Below, in pieces: positions 35,690 to 46,849 of a stretch of DNA of 64,000 bases. The number at the start of each line of letters is the position of its first letter. Position 1 is the stretch's first letter. The translations under genes and the position numbers were made by a program. The DNA comes from Massariosphaeria phaeospora (lineage: Eukaryota; Ascomycota; Dothideomycetes; Pleosporales): contig JAADJZ010000025.1 of assembly GCA_011032825.1 (NCBI GenBank), positions 62,001 to 126,000 on the forward strand. Reading direction: 5' to 3'. The notes under the pieces are model-generated. The model was not told the DNA's origin, searched no databases, and saw nothing but the letters and a program-made list of their open reading frames with translations.

Positions 35690-36800
35690 TTTACAACTCT
35701 TTAGCTAAAGTTTATAAACTTTACTATAAGTAACTTAACTTTTTTTGTAAGCATACTTTTTTGCACTTTGTTTTTTTTAACTGCACGCTTTGCAGTTGCG
35801 TTAGCAAAATCTGCAAAGAGCTAAGCGCGCTCGCAATTTTTTTTAGCTACTAGATCGATAACAACGCGAGCTTTTTTGAACTAGAATATGTTAATACAAG
35901 TTATAGTAGCTTATAATAGGCTAACATACTTTTTTACGCAAAGTATTAGCTTGCTTAACGTTTTCTTAAAGCCTTGCTACTACTAACTAGTTAAACAACT
36001 ACTTAAAATACTTCTACTAGAAAGCAGCAGCTTTAATAGTACAAACGCAACTATTTAGCTTAACCTTAGCATTAGAATTTTTATTAAAGTTAGTAGATTT
36101 ATTGTGCAAGTAGAAGTGCGCGCTGTAGAAAGCATATTAGCAACTAAAAACTAAATTAGCGTCTTGCTACACTCTAAGAAGTTATAACACATACTTATTA
36201 AGCGTTTTAAAAATCTTTTTGCAAGTTCTGCTTATTTTTATTATAGCAAGTTTTACTTTATCGTTAGTATACGCTTTAAACTAGCGAAGAGTTTTAAAAA
36301 CTTTTTTTTTAGTTTTAGGCGCGCTAGAGAACAGAGGCTTGTAAGCAAAATTAAAAACAACTACAAAATAACTCTTATTGCAAACTCTTTTTAAAGCAAG
36401 CACAACTTTTTTTAACTTATTCTAAAGCTTTTCTAGTACTTTATATAAAATAAAAATAGCTTGTAACACTTTTAACTAGTTTAGATACGTACTAAACAGT
36501 AGTTTTAGTTTGTATTAAAACACTAGAAGCATTTTAAATACCTATGCTTCTTGCTTTTGTTGTTTTTAACAATTTACATTTAGTACAAACGCTTGTTAAA
36601 GTTATTAACAACAAGCATGTAGCATTTTACTTAGCTTAAGTAATAGTACTTTTTATTGCTTTAGAACGCAACGCAATGCGCGCAAAAGTGCACTATAAAG
36701 TTGCTATTGTCTAAAATGTTATTGCTAACTCTAGTAACGTTTATGTTAGCTAGTAAAAAATTAAAGCAGCTAAAGAAAAGCTAACGCAGGCTAATATGCA
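35690..36800 (-). pseudogene. Gyp-B remnant of the antisense accessory gene
   Basis: By position and similarity this is the Gyp-B counterpart of the Gyp-D antisense gene, on the strand opposite Gyp-B pol. The Lys-rich last exon (around 35700-35900) and the segment matching the exon after intron 2 (around 36000-36150) can be followed. Mutations have destroyed all frames. It shows that the gene belonged to the family before Gyp-D inserted. Confidence 0.5.
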
Positions 36801-37219
36801 AAAAAAAAAACTGCTAGTTACACTATTAGCTACCAAACACTCTACAATAGCTTATTATAACCTAGATTAACTTACCTATTCTAACGTTAACTAATTTTCA
36901 AATTCGAGAATTTAGCAAAGTTAATGTAAAAATAAAAGTTAAAAAGAGCTAGTACGAGCTATAAAAGAACTATACGCAGCACTCGCTACTAAGCCGAAAA
37001 TCCGCTAGATTCTACTAGCAGTACACTTTACCGCTAGCTTTACTAAAAAAATCTTTACTGCTTTTTTACTTTAACTTTACCTAAGTTCGTACTAGTTCGA
37101 GATATTAGTATAAAGCTCTAGAGAGCTATTCTGCTTTACAATAGCCTATATAAGCTTCTATTAAAGAATTTCAAACGAAGTTAGTTTACGAAGCGTTTGA
37201 GCACTTAGAAAAGAAATAA

Positions 37220-37439
37220 TGTAAAGCTAAGTAGCTTTACGTGTTTTTTTATTATTATTAATAGCTACTATAGGCTATAACAAGCTAGACTAGTTCTTTG
37301 CAAAGCTTTTAAAAGTACTTCGCACTAAATTGCTACCAAAATAGCAATTCGTTTCTTTTACACGAATATACTATTTTTATTACTATACTATTAATCTATT
37401 TTAAGTGTTATTAAACCTACGATTAAACGTAGTTTTACA
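37220..37439 (+). repeat. Gyp-B 3' LTR
   Basis: 220 bp, followed directly by the AATAG duplication. Confidence 0.88.
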
Positions 37440-37444
37440 AATAG

Positions 37445-38019
37445 CAACCTACTTATTAGCAAAACGCTAATCCTTTTTTATTTTAGCAATAGAAAGCTCT
37501 ACTCGAAAAGTAGTAGCACGAAACTTAGTTGCAAATACTAGCTAAGTAGCTTAGATTCGCGCAAACAGCACTTGTTGTTTAGCTAGCAAAAGCTAATATT
37601 GCAAATCGCAACGCTTCTGTTGAAAAGCTGCTTACTTTTTTTTTGTTAGAGCGAAACTGTAGAGCGCGCTAGACTAAAAGCATTTAGCATACTTATTTAA
37701 CAAGAAATTAACTAGACACTTTAGATTCTCTTTAAAACAACAGCCGTAGAAAGCAAGCATTTTTAAACTAGTTTTACGAATTTAAGCAACTTAATTGTAA
37801 CAACAGCGAGTTAACTTAGAATACGAATCTACAAAAAGCAAAAACTTAAGCATAGTTAAACTTAAAGACTTAAAAAAATACAAAAAAAAGCTACAACACG
37901 ACGAGAATTGAGGTTAACTTACTTTTATACAAAACAACACTTTTAATGCAAAGCACAAAACAAACTAGCACAGCATAGTAAAACAGCTATCAAAACAATA
38001 TTCTTAAAAAGAAAAATAA
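37445..38019 (+). other. Gyp-A 3' end between Gyp-B and the right LTR
   Basis: Non-coding or ruined remainder of Gyp-A, ending in the purine tract before the LTR. No conserved domain is recognisable. Confidence 0.55.
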
Positions 38020-38147
38020 TGTTATAAACAAAGATAATACTAGGTATTGTAAACTAAGCAACGACGTAGAAAAGTTGTTAGAACTTGCAAGTTTGCAAAA
38101 CAAAAGTACAGCAATGCGCAAAGTAGAATTAAGTTAGTAGTTACGTA

Positions 38148-41100
38148 ACGTAATTTACTACTAAGTAAAACACTCTACTAAGTAGAATAGTTTCTGCCAA
38201 GAACTTTTACTTTTTTATTAACGCAATATGTTTTAACAACAAAACGCGCAATTATCTAACTAAGAAAGTAGAATTCAGCTTGCTCTTTCTACTTATAATA
38301 GCTAACAATTCCAAAGCCTTTAACGCGCTGCTAAGGCATTTGAAGTACTTTTTACAATACTTTTTTGCTAACGCAAAGAAGTTACGCATTGCTTTAAAAC
38401 TCGCTACGCTTAACATAAGCTTACTGCAACTAAAAAGCAAACAATTGTTTAATATAACGTACTTTACGAGCTCGCCGAACACACGAGTTCGCCGGACACT
38501 TTTGCCAAGCCTCTACCAAAACCACTCTATTCTAGCGCAAAACAGCTTACTTTAGCTCTATATAAAGCAATCTAACTTAAGATATTATTTAAAGTTTACT
38601 TTTGCTATTTGCTTACACGTACGTGCGTTATGCCTAGTTTAACTACACTATTTATACTGCCTTTGAGATAGTTCACCTGCTTTAGCGCGCATTTGCGTTT
38701 TTAGCTTCTTTTTATTACTACGCGTTTTAAACTTTTTTAGAGCAGTTAGACAAGCTCTATTTTTAACTATTAAAGTTTTTTCTGCTTAAACTTGCTTTCT
38801 TTTATGCGATCTACGTCGCGTAGCAGCTTTATTTGCTGCTTAAAGCTTTGCGATTTTTTTTTGCGCTAACACTAGCTTGTACGCAATAATAGCTGCTTTT
38901 TTTAAAACTTTTTTAAAAGCTTTTACTATAGACGTTGGTAAGCTATTTATATGCCTTTAAATTCTTGCCTTTACAAGCGTTAATTGCGACTTTAGTTTAA
39001 AAGTATTGCTTAGAGTTTGCAACTGCTAAAGCTTGTTGTTAATAAACAGTAGTAGTAATAGAGTACGCAACTAAATGTTAAAAGCTGTTATAACTCGTTT
39101 TAAGTTAAACAAAACTAATCTAGCGCTTTAAAACTTTTTTTGGATATTACTAAAAGTAATTGCTGCATTATAGGCGCGTATAAAGCATAGTAGAAACTTA
39201 AGTTTTATAATGTAAGTAATTTAGTTGCGCATAAAATCTTTAGCTTAGCGCCCGTACGCTTTTTTTAGAGAAGCAAAACAACTTACATTAAAAAGCTACA
39301 AAAAGTGCAATAAGTGCAGAAGCATACAAATAGTAATAATTTTGTTTTTCTTGCAGTATTGCTAGAATGCAAGCGAGTTATAGCTCTTATAGCTGTCAAT
39401 TGCGAGTAGTTAGTAAGCACTAACTACTTTTTTTTTTGTATACTTATTAAAGTGCTTTAACTACTGCAAGCTAAGCTTATTTGTTGTCTAGCCGTTTTTA
39501 GAAACTGCAATAACCTAGTTTTAAAGCAGATTTTTGTCTTTGTACTAAGCAAAGAGGTAATAGCAGCTTTTAAAAATAATAAAAAGTAGAATAGCTTACT
39601 CTGTTGCGTTAATGCTTTGAATAACTGTTGTTTATTTTCTATTGCCTTGCTGTATTGCCTTTAGCCGTTCTTGTTTCTCTAAAGCTATAACAACTGCTCT
39701 AGTTGTTATCTAGCTTATTATAAAGCTTGTTTTGTTAAAGTTGTACGTGTCTTTATCCTAGATGCTGTACTTGGCTTTAATGTTAGCTACTAGGCTAAAC
39801 TAGCTCTAGATAACCTCTAGGTTCTCGCAAAGCGCTTTTTTATAATTGTACTTGCGATTAAACTTTATTGTAAACTCAAGGCAGTGCTTAACTTACGTAC
39901 TAAGCTAGTTTAAGCTAACCTAGCCTAGATTGCGCTTTGCGCGCAAGGAATTGGCTATATTAGCTACAGCTGCGAGCCTAGAAGAAAATCCGCGCGTAAT
40001 AAGCTTAAGTATATACTCAACAACTACGCTCTCTTTAGTTTTTGTTAAATTTATTAATTTAAGCTTGTAATTTGCTTGTAAAAGCCGTTTAGCGCGTTAA
40101 TTGCTTAGTGTTGCTTAAAAAACGTTATAGATAGCTGCAGCGCGTTGCAAAGAAAGTGTTGCGTTTTGTTTAAAAGCTTAAAGAGCAGTTTGTATCTAAC
40201 GTTTATTAGAAAGCTTTATCTAGTATTGTTGTAGAAGCATCGTGTACATAGGTAGAGTTAGTAGAAGCTTAGCAAAAGTGTTCGGCGAACTCGTGTGTTC
40301 GGCGAGCCCGTAAAGTACGTTATTCTTAACTTTAATTCGCGAGAATTTGCGCTTCGGCTGTGCGAAGTAGTAAATATAGCTAATAAACTACTAGCTGTAC
40401 GCAGTAGTAAGCTAGTTAGTAAGCACTAAGCTAAGCGCTTCGTAACGCGTTTAGCTAAGCTTAAAATAGCTTTTAATTGAGCAAAGAATAAGCAGAGAAT
40501 ACTGCAAGAAGATTCTGCGATTATTAGCGCGTAGTTTAAGCTAATAGAGAAAACTAAAGCTAAGTACAGCGTCTATAACGACAACGTGCACAACTTTAAT
40601 AAAACTAGTTTCTAAATAGGCGTTATTAGCTCTATGAAAGTCGTTATAAGTTTAGAAAAACGCGCTCGTTCTAAGCTAGTCTAGCTAGGTAATTGCAAGT
40701 AGGTTATAGTAATCTAAAGCATCTGCGCTACTAAGTACGCGATTTCGCTTTTTATTATCTACAAGAAACGCGTTTACATTTTAGCGTAGTACGAGAAAGC
40801 TTTAATACTGCGCAATTAAAAGCTTTTAGTTTTTAAAAATAGCTAAACTAATAACGCGCTTAGTTTAAAGTAGTTAAAGCACTTTAACGCGCATACAAAA
40901 GCGCGCTAAGTAGAAGTATACAAGCTGCTTATACTCAACAAGCACAAAAGCTACTTTAACTAAAAATTTAAAAACTATTGCTTTAAAAACAAGATTTTTA
41001 CTTTTTGCATGCTACTTTACTCGTTGCCTATTTTTTAGCTACTTAACGTAGTTTACTTTTTGCTATTAAAGCGCAAGTACTTTTAGCGTATTAAAAACTT

Positions 41101-41861
41101 AGCACGCTAGCGCGTTTTTAATATTAATAAGAAAAGCTTTTTGCTAGCTTTTAGAAACGCGTTTTTTGAAGTATTTACAATAAAGAACTGCAAAAAAGCG
41201 TTTGAGGTTTTAGAGCTAGTTCTTATTAACGCGCAAGTAGTTTTTAATTGTTTTGAAGTACGACTGTGTACTTCGCTACTACTTTTTGCACTAAAAACGT
41301 TGTAGTAGTTAAAAACACTAAGCAATACACACGAGTTTAGATTTTAGTTAAAACTTGTACGCAAGTTTTTTACTTAATTACTTGTTATAGCTTAAGCATA
41401 ATTCTTCTAGCTTATAAAAAGTAGTAAGCTAATGCTGCACCAAAACGCGCTTCTTGCTACTCGCAACAAAAAGCTTGAAAAGCAACTAGCTAAAATAACT
41501 AAGCAAAAATTGCGCAAAAGAAAGCAAATCTAGTAGAGTAGTACTATAGAGTATAGAAGTGCTGCAGCGCAAGTAGCTACCAAAGCGTCTACAAAGCTTT
41601 AGCAATTAAAGAAAACTCGTAGTAGTAGTAATTAAAAACAAGCTCAACTAGCTCTACGGCGTTGTAGAAACTACGGCAAAACTAAGCACAATGCGCAAAT
41701 ATGCAAAAAAATACAAAAGCATTTTCTAAATTAAATGCTAGCACGACGTACGTAGGCTTTTTGTTTTATAGCAATAAAATTTAAAATGCGTAACATAAGT
41801 TAGTTATGCTAAAGCTTTTTGTTTTACTTAGTAAAGTGTTTTACTTAGTAGTAGATTACGT
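38148..41861 (+). mobile_element. Pogo/Fot1-type transposon P7, in the Gyp-A LTR, split by P8
   Basis: Ends are ACGTAATTTACTACTAAG and its inverted copy, with TA at 38146-38147 and 41862-41863. The terminal unit CTAAGTAxAA repeats at 38161 and 38178 (17 bp). Without P8 its length is 1848 bp. Transposase is in plus orientation, with the N-terminal HTH part left of P8 and the DDE and C-terminal parts right of it, including a degraded knuckle near 41660-41710. Confidence 0.85.
38457..40320 (-). mobile_element. Pogo/Fot1-type transposon P8 (1864 bp), inside P7
   Basis: Ends are ACGTACTTTACGAG and its inverted copy, with TA at 38455-38456 and 40321-40322. The flanks rejoin to the AATATATTCT target seen in sister pogo copies. 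It has the same length as P6, and the sequence inward from GCCAAGCCTCTACC matches P6, but the terminal 17-bp units are GYTCGCCGRACAC (38470 and 38487) instead of GTTCGTGCACTAC. Transposase runs on the minus strand and is interrupted by many stops. Confidence 0.88.
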
Positions 41862-42237
41862 TAATAGTAATTAGTGCAGTTAAAGCTTTAGCAAACTAAG
41901 CATACTAAGCAACGAGCGCTTAGCTAGCTTAAAGCGCTTAGTAACTAAGCGCACTAAGTAAACTAAGTAGAATGCTTTTAGCAAAGAATCGTAGAACTAT
42001 ATAGATTAGTAGAATTTCTTTATAGTTTTAATTCTTTGTAGTTAACTTTTCTAAGTACATTTTATACATAGATTAAATCTATAGGCAACAAATTGTTACT
42101 TTGTTATTCTATTTAAAATAGAATTAAAATTGTTTCTATACATTGTTATTAAGCTTTTCGAATACAAAACAATTTCTTAAGCGAAATCTTCGAGTTCGAT
42201 AACAAGTACTTTCGATAAAAGAATACTTTTAATAACA

Positions 42238-42503
42238 GTATATTAAGCACATTTATTTATTACAGTTTTTTAACTATTTAGGTAACTCTAACTTAACTTT
42301 TAACTTAAAGCTTTAACTACTCTAACTTAACTTCTATCTACGCTAGGTTAACTATAACTTAACTTTTAACTTAAAGTTTTAACTACTCTAACTTAACTTC
42401 TATCTACGCTAGGTTAACTATAACTTAACTTTAACTTAAAGTTTGTGCAATTTCTAACTTAACTTATACCTAGTAGTAAGTGCTCTTAACTTATTCGCTA
42501 GTC
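42238..42503. mobile_element. MITE copy (391-bp family), right part, with internal tandem duplication
   Basis: It begins GTATATTAAGCACATTT, matching the middle of the MITE (GTATATTTATCACATTT), and ends near TTATTCGCTAG. It directly abuts the Gyp-A right LTR, so Gyp-A inserted into this MITE. About 63 bp (AACTTAACTTTTAACTTAAA...) are duplicated in tandem at 42290 and 42353. Strongly mutated. Confidence 0.65.
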
Positions 42504-42580
42504 TAGTTATTACATAAATTAGTTGTGCTAAGGAAAAATAGCTAGCTTAGTAGTTTAGCTAGCTTAGTAGTAGAATACGT
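42504..42580 (+). mobile_element. Pogo-type element right end (P9)
   Basis: It ends GAATACGT at 42580 followed by TA. The unit GCTAGCTTAG repeats at 42541 and 42558 (17 bp). The preceding ATAAATTAGTTGTGCTAAG matches the pogo 3' region at 41780-41810. The rest of the element was not located. Confidence 0.55.
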
Positions 42581-42582
42581 TA

Positions 42583-44610
42583 CGCTATAGTTTAGCTTAA
42601 TTTATTCAAGCTTTCTAGAACAAGCGCGGCAGAAGTATAAAAGCTTTTGCTTATTATTTTAGCTATGCTTACTAGCTTAGTCTAGTAAGTTGTTAAAGCA
42701 AATAAAGAAGTTAAAAAAGTACTTTTTGTTAACTTGCTAAATAGTTTTAAAAGCGCTAAAAGCGCGTTCCTTTCTATGCTTGTTTTTGTATACGAAAGTT
42801 AAGTACTTAAAAAACTAAACAAAGTTCTAAGCGCTTTTTTAACTTTTTTTTTTTAATAAAAAGCAACTTTTGTTTGTACTGCAAAGCTAAGGCTTTTTTA
42901 AAAGTATGCAAACTAGTTTTAGTAACTTTTAATAAACTTCTTGTTGCGAGAAAGCTAGTACATAAAGTTTACTTTTTATACTTTAAACGTATGCTTATTG
43001 CTGTTAAATAGTATACTTTTTAGAAAAAGCTTATAGTAAGCTAAAAGCAACTAAAAAGCTAGTTTGTTAGTAAAAAAAACTAAAGTAAGCAGGTTTAGAG
43101 TTAAGTATAGAGTTGAGATTTTTGTAGAAAAAATAAGCGTTTTGCCTGTAGTAGTTAAAAGAACCTTAAGTTTTTGCATTGCTTTAAGAAAAACTTGAAA
43201 CTATATAAGCTTACAAAGCTTTTTGCTTTAAGTACGCAGCGTAGCTATTATAGCGTAGTTTTTATTATACTTTTGCTGCAAAGCAAAAATTTGCTCTATA
43301 AGTTTTTTTATTGCGCTAGAAAAAACAACTGCATTAACAGAACCTAAAGCGACGTTGTTTTAATTCTTGTTAGCTATTTTCTTTTGCTTAAAATGCTTTC
43401 TTTAATTAAAAATTAAATATTTAATGTAATAGATTAACTAGTGTAGAGTAAATAGTAAAGATTAGATAAAAAAATAATTTAATAGTGCAAGTAGCTGCGA
43501 AGTAGCTACGTAGCTTATATATAAGCAAAGCGCTATAACTAAGCAAAAAGCAAAGCAAAGCCGCAGCTTATAACACAAAGCAATTCGATATATTACTAAA
43601 CGTTGTCTAACACTTTTTAACTTTAACCTAATGTAATGTACTACTTAGCTTAGCTACCTAAGCGCAAGTAATAGCCTATTAAAACTAAAATTTTTAACAA
43701 TTTTTAATTAACCTAAGCTTTAAACTAACTTTAGAAATCTAGAGTTTAATACAGCAAATATAAAATTATCTAAAAAGCAATAGTTGTTCTAGAAACTATA
43801 GAAGCATTCTGCTAAAGTTTTCAAAGTTAAACTTAACAAAGCTATACAAAATTAGAAAAGCTTTTTTGTAAATAAAGTAGTTAGTAGCGAGAAAGTTAAA
43901 ACCTATTAGCGCGTTTCGAAATAAACTAAGAGATATTTTAAGTAGCTAGGTAATAGAACGTGTAAGTATGTAGCAACAATTAAATAGCTATCTATTAATA
44001 CTAACAATAAGCTTAAATAGTAAAGAGTTTATTAAAGTGTATTTGTAGATTGCAAGTTAAACTTTCTTTAGTAGAGAAACTATATAAAACTTATTAAACA
44101 TAGGCACTTTGTAAAGCTCTTTTAAGCGCATAAAATAAATTAAAGAATTTAAAAATAGAAACCGCAAAGGCGTTAACTTTGAGAATTTCTTTTAAGCGTT
44201 TTCTTTAGTTTCAAAGAAGCACTTATCTAATTAAATATTTAGTTTAGCGTCTTTGTACGCTTTAGAATTTTAATAAAAGTATTAGTTTTATTTTAGTTCT
44301 ACTTTATTCTTTAACTTATTTAGTAATAGAACAATGTTTACATTGTAATTAAAGAAAATAGCTTCTAAAACGTAATAGATACTGCTAGAATTTATAGTAG
44401 TTACTAATATCTAACTAAAGTGTAGTATAGCTATTTAGAAATCAAAAGTAGTAGTGTAGTTAAGATATTCTTAGCTAATAAAGCTAATGTTTTCTAGAAA
44501 AGTATTAAAAAAGCTAAAGCAAAATAGGTTTTAGGTAAACGTAATAAAAATATATAGCTTAGAAATAGAATAACAATAAAGTAGACTTTTAGAAAATGCA
44601 ATGTTAAATA
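42583..44610. other. AT-rich mutated DNA, unassigned
   Basis: 2 kb with transposon-like mutation pattern and no recognisable family. Plus-strand codon-like runs at 43730-44350 contain many stops. No termini could be paired. Confidence 0.5.
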
Positions 44611-46849
44611 ACGTACTCTATAAGCGAGTTGGTTACACAAGCGAGTTAGTTACTCTACTAAAACTCTACTAAAACGTACTATTGCAAATAGTAAAATAGC
44701 AATAGCTTAACAACAATATAAGCAATTTGAATTTAAAAAAAGCACGTATACAGCTTGCGTTTTAGGCTATTAAACAAAATGCAACTTTTTTTTAACAACG
44801 CGCTGCAGCTATTTACAACGTTTCTTAAACAACACTTAGCAACTAACGCGCTAAAAAGTAGTTTCAACGCAATTACGCACTTAACTTAGCAAATTTTCGT
44901 TTAACAAAAAAAAAAGTAATTGTTTAGCATATACTTAATTTTAACGCGCAAGAATTTCTGCTACGGCTTGCTGCTATAAAGAATATAGCTAATTTACTAC
45001 GCAAAAAGCGTAGCTAACTACTAGTAAGCGTTAACTAGGCTTTAACTTTTGTCAAACGTTGCTTTAAGCTTTAAGTTAAGTTTAATCGCAAGTACAACTA
45101 CAAGCGAGCTTTTTGCAAGAATTTTAAAGTTATACAAAGCTAGTTCTAACTTGTAAAAAATACAAAAGCTAAGTATAATATTTTTAACAAAAATACTTAC
45201 AACTTTAACAAGTCTAGCTTTATAATAGGCATAATATTAACTAAAGCAGTAGTTACAAGCTTTAAGCGTTGAAAATAGCTAAAAAGCGTTTAGCAAAGCA
45301 ATTGCAAGTAGACTATAGTAATTCAAAGTATCAACGCAACTAAGTAAGCAATTCTACTTTTTGTTATTTTTTAAAGCAAAAACTACTTTTTTGCCTAGTA
45401 CAAAAAAATAACTTATTTTGCAACTAAGTTATTGCAGTTTCTAAAAATAGCTAGACAACAAACAAGCTTAGTTTAAAATAGCTAAAGCACTTTAACGCTT
45501 ACACAAAAAAAAAACTGTAAAAAACTAAGTAGCTTCTAATTAAACACTACTTTGGCTATTCGAATACTACTTAGCATTATTTTCAAAAACACGCTTGAAA
45601 AGTTAAAAAACGCGGTTACGTAATTAAGCGAAAGTTGAGCTAGCGAAAGTTGAGCTAGCGAAACTAGCTTCTATAACCAAAACCTAAAGTTGCGACACTA
45701 GCGTTAGCAAAACTGCAACGCTAACTTGCGTAGAAAAGTTGCTAAAGCAACTAAGCTAAATCTAAATAAGCAATAACAGCTGTGTTAATAGCTATTAAAT
45801 TAGTTAATTTCTACTTGCGCTAAGTCTAAATAGGCAACTAACAAGTGTTAAAATTAGCTAAAATCAAAATTTGCAAGTAGCAAATCGGCGGCCGCTAAGT
45901 AAGCTGCGAAAACGTAATGTTAAGCGAAAGCAAAACATTTAACGCTGCATAGCAACACTAGCGTTGCATTTTATATGCTGCTAGCTACTTTTAGTAAAAA
46001 CTAAATTAGAAAGCGTAGTAAGTAAGCGCTAGTTAGCGCTAGACTCGCGCTAGCTAGCGCTAAACGCTTGGCGAGAAACACTAAACTCGCGTAATAAGCT
46101 GCAAATTGCAATTAGTTGTAAAATAATATTGCAACGCGCTGCAACAATTTACTTGAAAGTTAGATAGTACTAAACTTAGCAAGCACATTTAATTGCTGTT
46201 GTTGCTAAGTGTTTTAGACAACTACTTGTAAAGCTACACTAAGTACAAGTATTGCAAAGCTAGCAAGTACGTTAGCGCGCCGCAAATTAGCAGCTGCGCT
46301 AGTTAGGCGCTAGTTTTGCTAAAATCGCAGCGCAACGCTAGCAGCTTTACCTAAAGCTCGTTTAAATGCGCTTACTTTACTATTATTTCTACTTAGTTAA
46401 TTTTTATTTTCTCTACTTGCGATAGACTTTTTTTTTGTGCTAAAACAAGATTTTATTTTTTTATAGTACTTAGTATACACGTACCGAAAGGCAGTTAACT
46501 AAATCAACGTAATTTTACGCTCTTACGAGTACTTAGTTAGCATTAAATTAAGTAAGCTTTCTAAAAAGAATAAGCTTGTATAGCTTTAGTACGCTAAAAA
46601 GCGTAAGTTTAAAAGCGTAGCTATAGGTAGCTAAGCTGCTAGCTCTCGTATAAGTAAGTGTAAATAGAAAGCTATACTTCGGCTATTTAGTAGTAGTAAG
46701 TAGAATTTTATAGTAGTTAATTCTAATTACAATTACAAGCCTAGCTATACTAAATTAGCGCTACTTTAGATAAAGAAAATAGATAGTGCAACAAAAAGTA
46801 TTATATAGCACAGTTACTAGTTACGCCGCCTATTACGGACTATACTATT

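Larger units (their letters stand above)
16134..37439 (+). mobile_element. Gyp-B: Ty3/gypsy chromovirus inserted in Gyp-A
   Basis: LTRs at 16134-16349 and 37220-37439 both read TGTAAAGCTARGTAGC inward and end GTTTTACA. The target duplication is AATAG on both sides (16129-16133 and 37440-37444). It is the same family as Gyp-D: the LTR, protease, RT and integrase align throughout, but Gyp-B is far more mutated. Gyp-C interrupts it at 18034 and a 391-bp MITE at 32172. Its native length after removing these is about 7.46 kb, against 7477 bp for Gyp-D. A purine tract (AGAAAAGAAATAA) precedes the 3' LTR. Confidence 0.9.
10053..42237 (+). mobile_element. Gyp-A: Ty3/gypsy chromovirus, outermost of a four-deep nest
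   Basis: Left LTR 10053-10556 and right LTR 38020-42237 (split by P7) are direct repeats of ~503 bp with ends TGYTAT...ATAACA. The inner part left of Gyp-B (10557-16133) has gag, RT, RNase H, integrase and chromodomain in the usual Ty3/gypsy order. After removing everything nested, the native length is about 7.2 kb. A purine run (AAAAAGAAAAATAA) stands just before the right LTR, as a polypurine tract should. No matching 5-bp target duplication exists: AAGCT on the left, GTATA on the right. The right flank is the interior of a MITE. Confidence 0.82.
38020..42237 (+). repeat. Gyp-A right (3') LTR, split by P7
   Basis: 38020-38147 plus 41864-42237 (502 bp together) match the left LTR. P7 entered at a TA. 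The right end is AATAACA. Confidence 0.75.

Noticed and set aside
38252..38555. Overlapping frames on both strands
   Set aside because: They cross the P7/P8 junction and are shadows of the decayed pogo N-terminal region.
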